64,000 nucleotides of DNA, taken from positions 18,312,423 through 18,376,422 of the forward strand of contig CM070515.1 of the NCBI GenBank assembly GCA_036346375.1, written 5' to 3'. Source of the DNA: Guadua angustifolia (Eukaryota; Streptophyta; Magnoliopsida; Poales; Poaceae). Positions 46,271-56,680 of this stretch are shown here, piece after piece; position 1 is the first letter of the stretch, and each line of letters starts with the position of its first letter. The notes under the pieces were generated by a model, which was given only the letters and a program-made list of their open reading frames with translations, had not been told where the DNA came from and did no database searches. A program made the position numbers and the translations under genes.

Positions 46271-47395
46271 TTGATGTTGATAGCGCCTAGGCATGGTGAG
46301 CCATTTAAACTTTATATTGCCGCAGGGAATGATGTCATTGGAGCTGTCCTAACTCAAGAGGCTGAAGGTAAAGAGCATGTTATTACATATATTAGTCGCC
46401 GGTTGGTTGACACCGAAACAAGGTATACTTTTATTGAGAAATTATGCTTATCTTTATACTATGCTTGCACCAAGTTGAGGCATTTTTTGCTACCTAGTGC
46501 TTGCATAGTTGCTTGTCAGACCGATGTTATCAAATATATGTTGCATAGGCCAAATCTTAGCGGTAGAATTGGTAAGTGGGCTTATGCTTTGATTGAATAT
46601 GATTTGGCTTATGAACCTTTAAAATCTATGAGAGGCCAAATCATAGTTGATTTTATTGTTGAACATCGGATTGATGATAGGCATAGTACTTGCATAGACC
46701 TTGTTTCTTTAGCACCATGGAAATTATATTTTGATGGTTCGGTTTGTGACAATGGCCAGGGTGTTGGTGTTGTCTACATATCCCCCCATGGTGTTGTTTT
46801 TGAAGCCTCTTGTCGTTTAGAGTATTTTTGCACTAATAACCAGGCTGAATATGAAGCTTTGATATTCGGCCTAGAGTTGCTAAAAGCTGCCGGCGCCACT
46901 TGTGTTGAAGCATTTGGGGATTCCTTACTTGTAGTGCAGCAAATATCTAAAACTTGTCAATGTCTGGACGGGGTTTTGAACATGTACCTTGATAAGTGTT
47001 TAGATATTATTGCATCATTCGATGATTTTAGCATCCATCATATCTTCAGAATTGATAATTGGCAAGCGAACAAGTTAGCTCAGCAAGCATCTGGCTACCA
47101 CATTGATCGTGGTGTGTTCTTTGTGTCGTATGAGCCGATGACCATCCTTGCTAGCATTAATGGGGCCAATTCTCAGCCCACTGGTAATCTGGCCACTGGT
47201 AATGACTCTAATACTTTTATTGATAATGATTGGAGAAAGCCTATTATTGATTATTTACATAATCCAAGCGAAAGAGTTGATAAGAAGGTTCGGCGGCTGG
47301 CATTTAAATATGCGCTAATTGATGACAACCTATACCGCTGAACCGTTGATGGTGTTCTACTCAAGTGCCTTGACGAAGATCAAGCTAGAGTTGCT
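46271..47395 (+). pseudogene. Tat dual RNase H region
   Basis: The first module (46271-about 46690) reads APRHGEPFKLYIAAGNDVIG, AVLTQE and HVITYISRRLVDTETRYTFI, the retroelement RNase H type. The second (about 46720-47110) reads LYFDGSVCDNGQGVGVVYIS, NNQAEYEALIFGLELLKAAG, FGDSLLVVQQI and DNWQANKLAQQASG, an archaeal/plant-type RNase H with D, E, D acidic residues. Having both is a Tat/Ogre hallmark. A TGA at 47339-47341 (expected CGA) interrupts the link to integrase, which continues in the same frame. Confidence 0.88.
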
Positions 47396-48487
47396 ATGGG
47401 GGAGGTACATGAAGGCATATGTGGTACTCATCAATCAGCACATAAGATGAAATGGGTGTTGAAACGTGCGGGATTTTATTGGCCAACGATGATTGATGAT
47501 TGCTTCAAATATTACAGAGGTTGTGAGGCTTGCCAAAAATTCGGTAATATTCAGTTAGCCCCTGCTGCTATGTTGCATCCTATTATAAAGCCGTGGCCGT
47601 TCAGAGGATGGGCGTTGGATTTTATTGGTCAAATATATCCTGCATCTTCTAAGGGGCATCGATTTGTTTTGGTGGCTACTGATTATTTTACCAAGTGGTC
47701 TGAAGCAGTGCCTCTCAAGAACATGACGCATGTTGAGGTAATTCGGTTTATCACTGAGCATATTATTCACAGATTCGGCATCCCTCAAACATTGACTACG
47801 GATCAGGGTTCATCTTTTATTTCATCTCAAGTGAGGGAATTTGCCGAATCATATAGAATTAAGCTGCTCAATTCTTCACCATACTACGCTCAAGCGAATG
47901 GTCAGGCCGAGTCTACTAATAAGATTCTGATTAAACTCATAAAGAAGAAGATTGAGGAAAGCCCTAAGAGATGGCATGAGATATTATCAGAAGCCTTATG
48001 GGCGCACAGGATATCAAAGCATGGTGCTATAAAAGTGACCCCATATGAGCTGGTATATGGACAAGAGGCCGTTTTACCTGTTGAGGTAAATCTGGACGCT
48101 TTGAGATTGGCTAAGCAGAATAATCTATCAGCAATAGATTATCACAATTTGATGATGGACAATCTTGATGATGTTGCTGATGAGAGGTTCAAAGCATTAC
48201 AGGCCATTGAAAAAGAGAAGCTGAAAGTAGCGAGGGCATATAATAAAAAGGTCAAGCCGAAAAGTTTTCAGGTCGGCGATTTGGTTTGGAAAGTAATTTT
48301 ACCGATTGGTTCAAGGGATAACAAGTTCGGGAAGTGGTCTCCTAGCTGGGAAGGTCCCTATAAGGTGGCGAGGGTTGTTCCTGGTAATTCTTATTTGGTG
48401 GAGTCACTACAAGGTGAATTGCTACCTTGGGCTCTCAATGGTAAATACTTGAAAAGATTCTATCCCAGTGTGTGGCAAGATGCTTAG
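47396..48487 (+). pseudogene. Tat integrase, open but downstream of a nonsense codon
   Basis: 363 residues are open. The zinc finger has His12, His16, Cys43, Cys46 (GTHQSAHKM ... GCEACQ). The catalytic core has Asp75 (WALDFIG), Asp136 (TTDQGSSF) and Glu172 (NGQAEST), giving exact D-X35-E spacing. The C-terminus (FQVGDLVWKVILP, WEGPYKVARVVPGNSYLVES) matches the GPY/F module of Ty3/gypsy integrases. All key residues are kept, but the ATG at 47396 is an internal methionine and not a native start. Integrase would insert element cDNA into nuclear DNA. Confidence 0.9.
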
Positions 48488-48738
48488 TTAGTATAGGACC
48501 GACATTTATCACATCATCCTTAGTTTTATTCAGTAACTGAAAACATCGTGCTCAGTCTTGGTTTATGGCCGATGCTGGAAATATCATCCTTGTACTGGTA
48601 GTACGGCCGATACAATGTATCGTCCTTAGAACATGGCCGATGGTGTATTATACATCGCCCTTAGTATTTAAGATGAGAGGATTTTTTTCACGTTAAAATT
48701 CTGTCTCCAGTTTTATGCTGTGCATTTATCCCTAGCAA
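48488..48738 (+). other. 3' untranslated tail of the Tat element
   Basis: Short diverged repeats of GGCCGATG...TATCATCCTT recur at about 48567, 48613 and 48645. No clear polypurine tract is identified before the LTR-like segment. Confidence 0.5.
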
Positions 48739-48739
48739 G

Positions 48740-48752
48740 TGGTATCAGAGCC
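48740..48752 (+). other. iMet primer-binding-site-like motif 1
   Basis: TGGTATCAGAGCC, preceded by AAG and followed by ACGCGCCT. It sits where the 3' LTR of the Tat element should begin. Confidence 0.7.
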
Positions 48753-48756
48753 ACGC

Positions 48757-48974
48757 GCCTTTAGAGTAATTTAGGCTTGAGAAGATGTTCAAAATGTTTA
48801 ATTAATTCGGCTGTTGAAGCAATGTTTAGTAATTAGTTCGGCCGAATTGGTTGGTTTACAATACAAAAGAAAGCAGACGGTGAAGCAAGATTCAATAATT
48901 TCAGCATATATGTATGTGAGGAGCATGTGAATATGGAGATGGCGCAGGAGGGATTCACCCGAATATGCTAATAA
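48757..48974 (+). repeat. Partial LTR-like segment at the 3' end of the Tat element
   Basis: It matches 40335-40570 at reduced identity: TTAGAGTAATTTAGGCTTGAG against TTAGAATAATTTGGGCTTGG, then TTCGGCTGTTGAAGCAATG and TGTATGTG(A/C)GAGGAGCA. It lacks the LTR start and the last about 600 bp. Confidence 0.65.
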
Positions 48975-48976
48975 AG

Positions 48977-48989
48977 TGGTATCAGAGCC
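48977..48989 (+). other. iMet primer-binding-site-like motif 2
   Basis: TGGTATCAGAGCC again, in the context AAG...ACACACCT, 237 bp after motif 1. It is followed by a GC-rich stretch (48990-49268) of unknown origin. Confidence 0.7.
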
Positions 48990-49268
48990 ACACACCTGGG
49001 ATTCCGCCGCCGACAGTCTTCATCGCGCATCACGCCGGCCGCCCGGTTCTGACCGTCGTCTCGCCGGTTCTCCTCAGCTTGACCGCTCCTCGCGGCCGCC
49101 CTTCGTCAGCCGTCGTCGCACCGCGCATATTCCGCTGTCGGCTTCCACGTCTGCGCCGGCCTCTGCGCGCCCGACCCCCTCGGTTTCTGCGCACCAAAGT
49201 GTCGCGCGCCTGCCCAGGCGTTTTTCGGCGCCTTCCTCCGAGCCGCAAGCTGCGGCACCCGAGCGCCG

Positions 49269-49322
49269 AACTCCATAACTATCAAGGTGCTCGTTCATTG
49301 CAATGGGTTTCTAAAGAGGGTG
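49269..49322. repeat. 54-bp direct repeat, right copy
   Basis: Matches 40265-40318 with two substitutions. Too long for a retrotransposon target duplication. Confidence 0.85.
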
Positions 49323-51176
49323 AAACATATCTTTTAACGTGATTCAAATCGTATAATGAATATTAAAATTCTCATACACACATATCAAGCAAAGCACATA
49401 TTTAGTAGTTGATATTGTTTTTTGTCCAACAGGAATACAGATAAAACATCCTAGTAAGTACATAAGATATATAGGATGCAAGAATTTCTTTATAGCAGAA
49501 TACATGCGTGTTATGATGGACTCATGGAAACACCATGACCCATAAAAAAATAACATCCTCTCTCTCCACCATTCTTCATCTCACTCTTCTCCACCAACGA
49601 GCAGTGAAGCAATTCCAATGGCGAACGAGAAGTGTCAGTGGGGCAAAGGCTGGCGACGGATGGCGGCATGCCGACCATAGAGGTGACGTCACCGGCACAT
49701 CTAGTGAGAGGAGTGGCGCAAAAGGTTGAATCTGGCGACGGCGCCATAGGCAGACAATCAGATGAAGTGACTGGCGCATTAAAACAAAACAACCAAGCAT
49801 CGGAATGGAAAAATACCAGTGTTGGAAGGCCATATCTAAAAATAATGAAACATCTGGTGACTAAGTTGAAAAGTTTCCAAGCCACACGATGAAATCCCTA
49901 GATCGGTTATCATTGAGCTTAACCTTAGTAATTCCCAAATAAAATACGAAGAGCTTAACGACGGTAATGGCGGTGAGGGCAGGCCATTCCATCGACCACC
50001 ATGGCCACCGTGTCGCCAACCGCCGGGCCACACCGTCATCACTATAACTTCATCATCCTCCTGTCAAATAGTAAGTGCGATCTTTCCATGGTCAAATTGA
50101 ACTTTTCGGGTAGCCTGAACACAAGAAGTCAATCCAATTAATTAAGGGCTTACAAGAAATTATTGTAAAGATCAAGATGCTTCGTGCAAAAATGCCACAA
50201 TCCATATTGGGATTTAAACCTAGCTGCCACAATGATTTCGTTGAGCCGATATTGCTTTTCCTCCTATCCTAATACTTCTCTCTCCTTCTCCACCACTAGC
50301 GTCACAAGGTCTAGGCCTTAGCTTGATGGTCGCCCACTCTGTTGCCTTGAGACAATCGTCCTCCACATCTCGCCACCACACCTCCAAATCCTTGTGCCAC
50401 CGTTGATATTGGCCTACATTCACCGCCATCCACTTCCCCATATTTACACGTCATCGCCATCCACTTCCCCATTTCCACATGCCATTGCCATTCCACTTGC
50501 CCACCTCCACACATCACCGCTGCTCTGACGTGTCTCTAATGTCGAATCCCTTCTGTGTGGTGATTGTGGCGTAGGGAATGGCGACGGTGTGTGGTGACTA
50601 TGGCATGGGGAAGGGGACAGTGTACAATGGCTACAATGTAGGGAAGGAGACGGTGTTTGAGCAGTGAGAGGCCACTAGATCCGATCGTGACAGAGCTCAC
50701 CGCTACGGATTCGATATTTCTGAGGTCAACACTATCGGAACAAACGTCCCAAAGGTCGCCATCGTTGGATCCAGCGTCTCCAAGGTCAGCAGAACCAGAT
50801 CAGCAACATGGGAAGCGCTAGGCTTCATGGGATGCGTGCATTGTTAGGGGGTTGATATGGTGGTACATGATGGCTCATGTGTCTGAACATTTCCCTGGTT
50901 TTCTCGATGTTTAGGGAGTTGATTTTCCAGGGATCGTGCAGGGCTGGCCAAACAGCATCTTGCGCACGTGAGGGGAGGAGAGGACAATGGACAAACTTTT
51001 TGTATATTAGTAGAGAAAATTCCAGCACAAGTAGAATTTTCTCCTTTCTTTATTTCGACATGATCATATGGTCATGAAATTGGATAACTTTTAGCAAGAG
51101 AAACACTCGGATCATATCTATCAAATCCTTGTTTTTTAGTCAATAATTTGACATGCAAAAAATTCTTTTCAAAAAT
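49323..51176. other. Intergenic DNA without a recognised gene
   Basis: Open frames near 49511-49892 and 50220-50517 lack any domain I recognise. CGCCATCCACTTCCCCAT-type short tandem repeats occur at about 50427-50510. Otherwise I see nothing. Confidence 0.4.
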
Positions 51177-51563
51177 AGTAAAAATCATAAAATTACAAGT
51201 TTTTTATAAACTACCAGAAAACCACATGTTTAGCACCTATTTTACAAAACTACAGATTCAAGGAGATCTTATATCACAAAGCTACATGTTTTAGCGTTGA
51301 TAGCAGGTAGCGACATGTCACAAGGGCAGCATGGGATAATCAAGCATGTTTGATAGCTGACGTGGCGTCGAGTGAACGTACAATCGCCTATGTTAAGCGT
51401 TAAGCTGCCATGCAGGCCCAACATGTTAGACCTGATAAAAAATGGTTCAGGCTAGTGTAGTTTTGTGATACAAAATCTCTAAAAATCCATAGTTTTGTAA
51501 AATAGATGCTAAATAATTTTTTGATATTTTATACGAGAAAAACATAGTTTTATGAAATTTACT
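51177..51563. mobile_element. Foldback/MITE-like element with about 105-bp inverted arms
   Basis: Left arm about 51177-51286 (AGTAAAAATCATAAAATTAC ... TTTTACAAAACTAC) is the inverse of the right arm at about 51455-51563 (ends CATAGTTTTATGAAATTTACT). The centre is about 170 bp. No target duplication is resolved, so the superfamily is open (MULE-like arms are possible). Confidence 0.65.
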
Positions 51564-52775
51564 CATTAAAACACGAAGTACATCGTCATTGTGTCATGTC
51601 ACAACAAGACGAGCCAGCGCTTTTTTAGCCCTCCAACAAACTTTTTTGTAATTCTGCCCCTTTCAAATGCAATTGAACAATAGCTCCCTCTTCAACAGCG
51701 GAAGCGTCGACAAAAGGCATGTATCACCCATCACACTTCCGTACCACAACAAGAGTTGCTACGCAGCAAGACCTCTACAGGAGAGGTATCATGCTGTAGT
51801 AGCTTAGCAAGAGCAACATGCTAAGTAATGCAACATCAGTGGGTATTAATTAAGTGATTTAATTAAGCAAGTAATTAATTAAAGTGATTAATTAATTAAG
51901 TGAATACTTAATGGATATCAGCACATTTCCTCCCGACAAAAGGGAGCTCAACAAGAACCTTGCCATGGCACAACAACACGACAGGTGACACGTCTTCCGT
52001 AGTCAAGGAAAGAGCCAACTTTACAAATTTATTCAAAAGAATACCAGATTTACAAGAAAAGTTTTTTGAGAGGCTAGAAAAATGATGTCTTCCCACGGAA
52101 CTACCCAGCAAAGTCTGCTGACCATTTGAGGGCTAGAAAAAAGTTTTTTGAGGGTAGTTGTCGTGTAGCCGCACAGGGGAAGGAGATCGTTGTGGGAGCA
52201 GTTGGTGAAGCGAGCAAGCGGTTCAGGGAAGGAGGCTGGTGATATGGACCCACTTGTTGACGCGGAAAAGAGAAGAGGAGGCTACATGGGTGTACTGTGG
52301 AGCGATTACCGTGGCGAGAGGTGGGACCATCAACCTCTCCCCACTGCACGGGAATAAACTCCTTTAAACCGTGTATGAGAAGATTCCCAAATGTGCTGGA
52401 GTGACTGTTCATTCAACATGTTATTGGGCCCATTTATTTTTTTGGATAGTACTAGGCCGAAATTTGCCAAGGATTGTTTAGGAAGAAATTTTGACTCTGG
52501 AATCTGCCATGGGCCTATGGCTGCTTGGAGGAGCTTGTTCTTCAGGGCTACTGCTTCAGGACCTTGAATTATTGTTTGGGCCTTGGAGCCTTGGAGGTGA
52601 ACAAGGCCTGCTGTGTCCCCTCCTTCATCAATAGTTTAATGTTTACTTTACTGCGCAAAAGCGTCTGTGCTTATCATTATATAACCTATACCCGCAAGAA
52701 TTGGAGAGCAACCGGGAAGCCACCTGTCACCTTGCGATTTTGCAAAAAAGCCCTTCCATTTCTCCGAAATTACGA
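51564..52775. other. Intergenic DNA with (TTAATTAAG) repeats
   Basis: A TTAATTAAG-rich stretch lies at about 51848-51903. A GGCTAGAAAAA...GTTTTTTGAG pair is at about 52065 and 52131. No gene is recognised. Confidence 0.4.
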
Positions 52776-52779
52776 ATAG

Positions 52780-53500
52780 GTCCCTATGCGATTTTTTGTG
52801 AGACAAGAATTTTTTTTCTTAGCGTTTAGGTCCACGGCCGGTATTTTTACTAAAAGCCTCCCGTTAGTTTGAATCGCGAACAAGCCCTTTTCTAATTTTT
52901 CGGGATAGCTAGCAGGTCCAAAAAATAACATCCGGGTCCTCGCTTTACGTTCGTGTTCTTTCTCCGTTTTCCGAAAAAATGTTTTCGCCACCGTAAAAAC
53001 CGGAAAATTTTTTTTCGCCACCCAAAAACCGGAAAAAATGTTTTCGTCACCAAAAACGCAGATTCATCAAGTTTTATAGCAACTTATGTATTTGCTAGCG
53101 GATCGTGGCATGGGTTTTTAAAAATGTAGATTCATCAAGAACTTATGTATTTGCCAGCGGATCGTGACGCGGTTTTTTTAAAAATGTAGATCGTCCACAT
53201 GATTTATAGCGACCGTGGATTCGCGGTGGGTCCTAACGACCCATTTTTTTAACGAACGCAACCAAAAAACCGAAAAAATATTTTCGACACCTAAAAAACG
53301 GAAACAATGTTTTCGTCATGGATTCGCCGGTGGGTCCTAACGACCCATTTTTTTAACAAACGCAATAAAAAACCGAAAAAAATGTTTTCAAAGACACAAA
53401 AAACGAAAACAATGTTTTCATCACCAAAAACACGGATTCATCGAAGGTTTATATCAACTTATGGATTTGCTAACGGTCATAATCGCAAGATGCTATCGAA
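52780..53500. repeat. Non-coding repeat block with a 103-bp tandem pair
   Basis: 53217-53319 and 53320-53422 are tandem copies (GGATTCGC(G/C)GGTGGGTCCTAA, then ACGACCCATTTTTTTAAC). A 58-bp pair (TTATGTATTTGC(T/C)AGCGGATCGTG) lies at about 53084 and 53142. A short GAAAAAATGTTTTCG(C/T)CACC motif recurs throughout. The family is unknown and there is no ORF. Confidence 0.65.
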
Positions 53501-54836
53501 ATTCAACCCAAGAACAGAATAGCGCTTCCCACCTAGTATAGGTGACTGCTCCCATAATCTCTTAAATGAAACGTGATTTGAGATTAAAAAAAGGAGGAAC
53601 TATGTATTGTAATCTCTACATCCTCACATAGGAAAGTAGTACTCCTGATAAACTTCGATCAGTTGAAGGTTCAGTTTCGACGAAAGGCCTGTCTTAAAAA
53701 AAATGTTTCGACGAAAGGCGTTAAGTTTGTTGGCATCTATCTGTCTCAAGCAGATCCATTCCCATCCCCTCAGCACGAGAACAGAAAGTTCGGCGCATCA
53801 CATCCTCTGATCCGAATCATACACACCACGGCTTTGGATCCCGTTAAGGCCGTGGGCATGCATCACCATTCGAAACTGCCCGAGATGGTCAGAATTTATA
53901 CCGGACACGTGACAACACATCACGCATGTATATCAGATGCACCGGTACGGCAATAGTACCATCGATTCTGCAAATTTGCCTTCTCCGCTCCTCGACATTT
54001 ACCGTTCCAACGGCCATGATGCCAGGGAGAACCTAAAGGGAGAGCGGGTGCACGTACATCAGCACACACATGGCACATTTTCACTGTACCGGTGCTGGTT
54101 AAGCCGACAATGGAGCAGTGTCATGCCTCGATCGCTTTCGGTTAGTATAAATGATAAGGCAGGGGAGGGGACACTGTGTGCAGGTAGACGTAGTAAAACG
54201 CTGGCCATTGATGGCGCAATAAGGTGCTAGGCTCTAAATACGGCCGGCATCTCCTGCAAGCTGCAACAGACGCTCGCACGACGAGAGAATACAAACTACA
54301 GATAGAAAGTGGCCCGTCTGTAGCAACGGGCTCCGAAGGCTCTTAAATGACATGCTGGATCTAGAACCTGGCGGCATTCGCAGAGGCCAACCCAGACGAG
54401 ACACCACACAAGCGCACAAAAATGCTCACAATTCTCTTGCCAACACTGGCACAAATGCCATCTCTCGCGTGACGCTATGTTTATCAGTTTATGGAGTAAC
54501 TCCACGGCCGTTGTACAATAACATGGGACTTTAACTACTCGACGGTTAGTAGTACCTGGCTTCGTGACAGGAGGATAGCTCCGCGCACTTAAGCACTAGG
54601 CGCTGGATCGATGGTTACGGATCACTAATGGCGAGTGCCGCCCCACTACTGGAACGGCAACGCTGCGCATTGACCGAACCGAGCCGTTTCGCGAGTAAGA
54701 GCGGGACACATCGGCCATGCCGCGCACGCCATCGGTCGCTTCCCGTGGAAGCTGTTAAGAGGAGGGAACGCACCACCATGCACCCACCCGTGCCGTGCCG
54801 AGAGGAAATAGTGCGCGGCTGCCCCGCATCGGTGAA

Positions 54837-54844
54837 TATAAGGG
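54837..54844 (+). promoter_or_regulatory. TATA box of the second CXE gene
   Basis: TATAAGGG sits about 118 bp before ATG 54955. Initiation about 30 bp downstream would give an 85-90-bp leader. This makes the upstream in-frame ATG at 54628 unlikely as the start. Confidence 0.6.
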
Positions 54845-54954
54845 GTCGCGCAGGGGGCCGCACGCCCGCACCGGGCAACATTCGCAACGCGCGTACCTCT
54901 CACTACGGCGCAGTGCAGGTCACACTCTGCCACTGTGCCGCGGGTGCTCTCGTC

Positions 54955-55992
54955 ATGGCTTGGGGGGCAGTGTTGTTCGCCGTGCTGCTCGTCGCGCTCT
55001 GCTCGTCTTTCGGAGAAGTAGAGGCGAAGAGCGCGGAGGAGGCCTCGGCACTGCGCAGCCGGGCGCGCGACCCGAACATGGAGGTCAAGTTCGACTTCAC
55101 GCCGTTCCTCATCCAGTACAAGAGCGGCCGCGTGCAGCGGCTCATGGGCACGACCGTGGTCCCGCCGTCCATGGACGCGCGCACCGGCGTCGCCTCCAAG
55201 GACGTCATCGTCGACCAGAGCACCGGTCTCGCGGTCCGTCTATACCGGCCGAGCCACCGTGGCGGTGGTGGTGGCAAGCTCCCGGTGCTCATTTACTTCC
55301 ATGGCGGCGCGTTCGTCGTCGAGTCGGCCTTCGATCCCGTGTACCACAACTACCTCAACGTTCTCGCGGCCAAGGCCGGCGCCATTGCGGTGTCGGTTAA
55401 CTACCACCTCGCGCCGGAGCACCCGCTCCCCGCTGCCTACGACGACTCCTGGACGGCGCTCAAGTGGGTGCTCGCGAACACGCGGAGCGGCCCGGACACC
55501 TGGCTCTCCAAGCACGGGGACGTGTCCCGCGTGTTCGTCGCCGGGGACAGCGCCGGCGGCAACATCGCGCACAACCTCGCGATGCGCGCCGGCAAGCAGG
55601 GCCTGCACGGCGGCGCGACCATCAAGGGCGTGGCCTTGCTCGACCCGTACTTCCTCGGGAGGTACGTCGACCCGGTGGCGCAGAGGGCGTGGTGGTTCAT
55701 CTGCGCGGGGCGGTACGGGATGGACCACCCGTACGTGAACCCGATGGCGCTTCCCGCGTCGGCGTGGCGGCGGCTCGGGAGCGCGCGCGTGCTGATGACG
55801 GTGTCAGACCTCGACCCGCTCGGCCCGTGGCAGCGCGCGTACGTGGACGCTCTCCGGGGCAGCGGGTGGGGCGGGCAGGCGCAGCTGTACGTGACGGCCG
55901 GCGAGGGGCACTGCTACTTCCTCAACAACCTCGAGTCGCCGAAGGCGGCCATGCATATGGCCACGCTTGCCGCGTTCATTAACCGCAGCTAG
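54955..55992 (+). CDS. CXE-family carboxylesterase with predicted signal peptide
   Basis: I choose ATG 54955 (345 residues) over the in-frame 54628 because a TATA box lies at 54837 and the upstream residues are basic, low-complexity and unlike CXEs. Residues 1-24 (MAWGAVLFAVLLVALCSSFG, EVEA) form a signal peptide. A shorter start at Met42 (MEVKFDFTPF, 304 residues) would match most cytosolic CXEs. Catalytic set: HGGAF (116-120), LAPEHP (152-157), GDSAG (Ser199), Asp287, His319 in GEGHCYF. Two departures from CXE1: HGGA in place of HGGG, and DPLGPW where CXE1 has DVLRDR. Single exon, GC-rich. It probably hydrolyses an ester, possibly in the secretory pathway or apoplast. Substrate unknown. Confidence 0.9.
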   Translation: MAWGAVLFAVLLVALCSSFGEVEAKSAEEASALRSRARDPNMEVKFDFTPFLIQYKSGRVQRLMGTTVVPPSMDARTGVASKDVIVDQSTGLAVRLYRPSHRGGGGGKLPVLIYFHGGAFVVESAFDPVYHNYLNVLAAKAGAIAVSVNYHLAPEHPLPAAYDDSWTALKWVLANTRSGPDTWLSKHGDVSRVFVAGDSAGGNIAHNLAMRAGKQGLHGGATIKGVALLDPYFLGRYVDPVAQRAWWFICAGRYGMDHPYVNPMALPASAWRRLGSARVLMTVSDLDPLGPWQRAYVDALRGSGWGGQAQLYVTAGEGHCYFLNNLESPKAAMHMATLAAFINRS

Positions 55993-56680
55993 CTAGCTCT
56001 GTCTCTGATCGGCAGCGTGGTAACTGGTAAGTAATAACCATACACAGCGTATAGTGAGTGTCCAGAGAGGTGTTACTGTCACCTCTTTTTTTTCCTTTCT
56101 TCTTCGAGTAGACTTCTTCGTAACCGCAGTGACAGGTGACTTCACTTGTTCACTGAGGCCGGAGAATGATGAATGTATACCTTGGTTGGGGGAAACTGCT
56201 GCCGGAGAATTAAGAATGTATACCTTGGTTGGGTCCCCCATGAAACTTGGAACGGAAAATTATGTACGTAGCAGGGGACCGTTCGCTCGCGCTCGATCTA
56301 CCACTTGCACGAAGCCACGAAGTAGTAAAGGCATTGGTACCAGCTCGCTTGCGGCAGTTGCTACTTGCTACTCCACTCCACTCCACTGTAGTAGAGTAGT
56401 ATTGGCGAGCGGAATAGCCGTCTTGCTTTGCCCCGTGCCGGCCAATTCTCGAAGTGTGTTCCGGTCCCCTTCAATTCCTCCGCGCGGCGTCCGCGGCAGA
56501 AATAACGTGTAACCGGACAGATCGTGCGGGTGCGGCGGCGAACATACCGTATGCACGGTCGCTACACGTTTGTACTATAGCGCTGCTAGGCCTGCACCGG
56601 TGGTATTGTATTTCACTAGTGCTGCGTAGATTTTGATCAGCCTTGTTCGTCCAAAGTTGCGCGCACCGTCGATGTGGTAG
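55993..56680. other. 3' flank of the second CXE gene
   Basis: A 46-bp tandem pair (CCGGAGAAT(G/T)A, GAATGTATACCTTGGTTGGG) lies at about 56158 and 56204. A CCACT pentamer run lies at 56372-56387. No further gene is seen. Confidence 0.6.

Larger units (their letters stand above)
40319..48974 (+). mobile_element. Decayed Tat-lineage Ty3/gypsy element
   Basis: Order on the plus strand: 5' LTR (40319-41180), PBS (41185-41202), gag, protease, RT, RNase H, second (archaeal-like) RNase H, integrase (to 48487), a GGCCGATG-rich 3' tail, and a partial LTR-like segment (about 48757-48974). The dual RNase H arrangement marks the Tat/Ogre lineage. All reading frames are broken, and the 3' LTR is incomplete. 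Confidence 0.85.

Noticed and set aside
48757..49342. A separate copia element starting at the iMet motif
   Set aside because: No LTR pair and no copia coding domain; the upstream piece resembles the Tat LTR.
54628..54954. 109-residue N-terminal extension of the second CXE
   Set aside because: It lies across the TATA box, is basic and low-complexity, and has no CXE similarity; open by composition.
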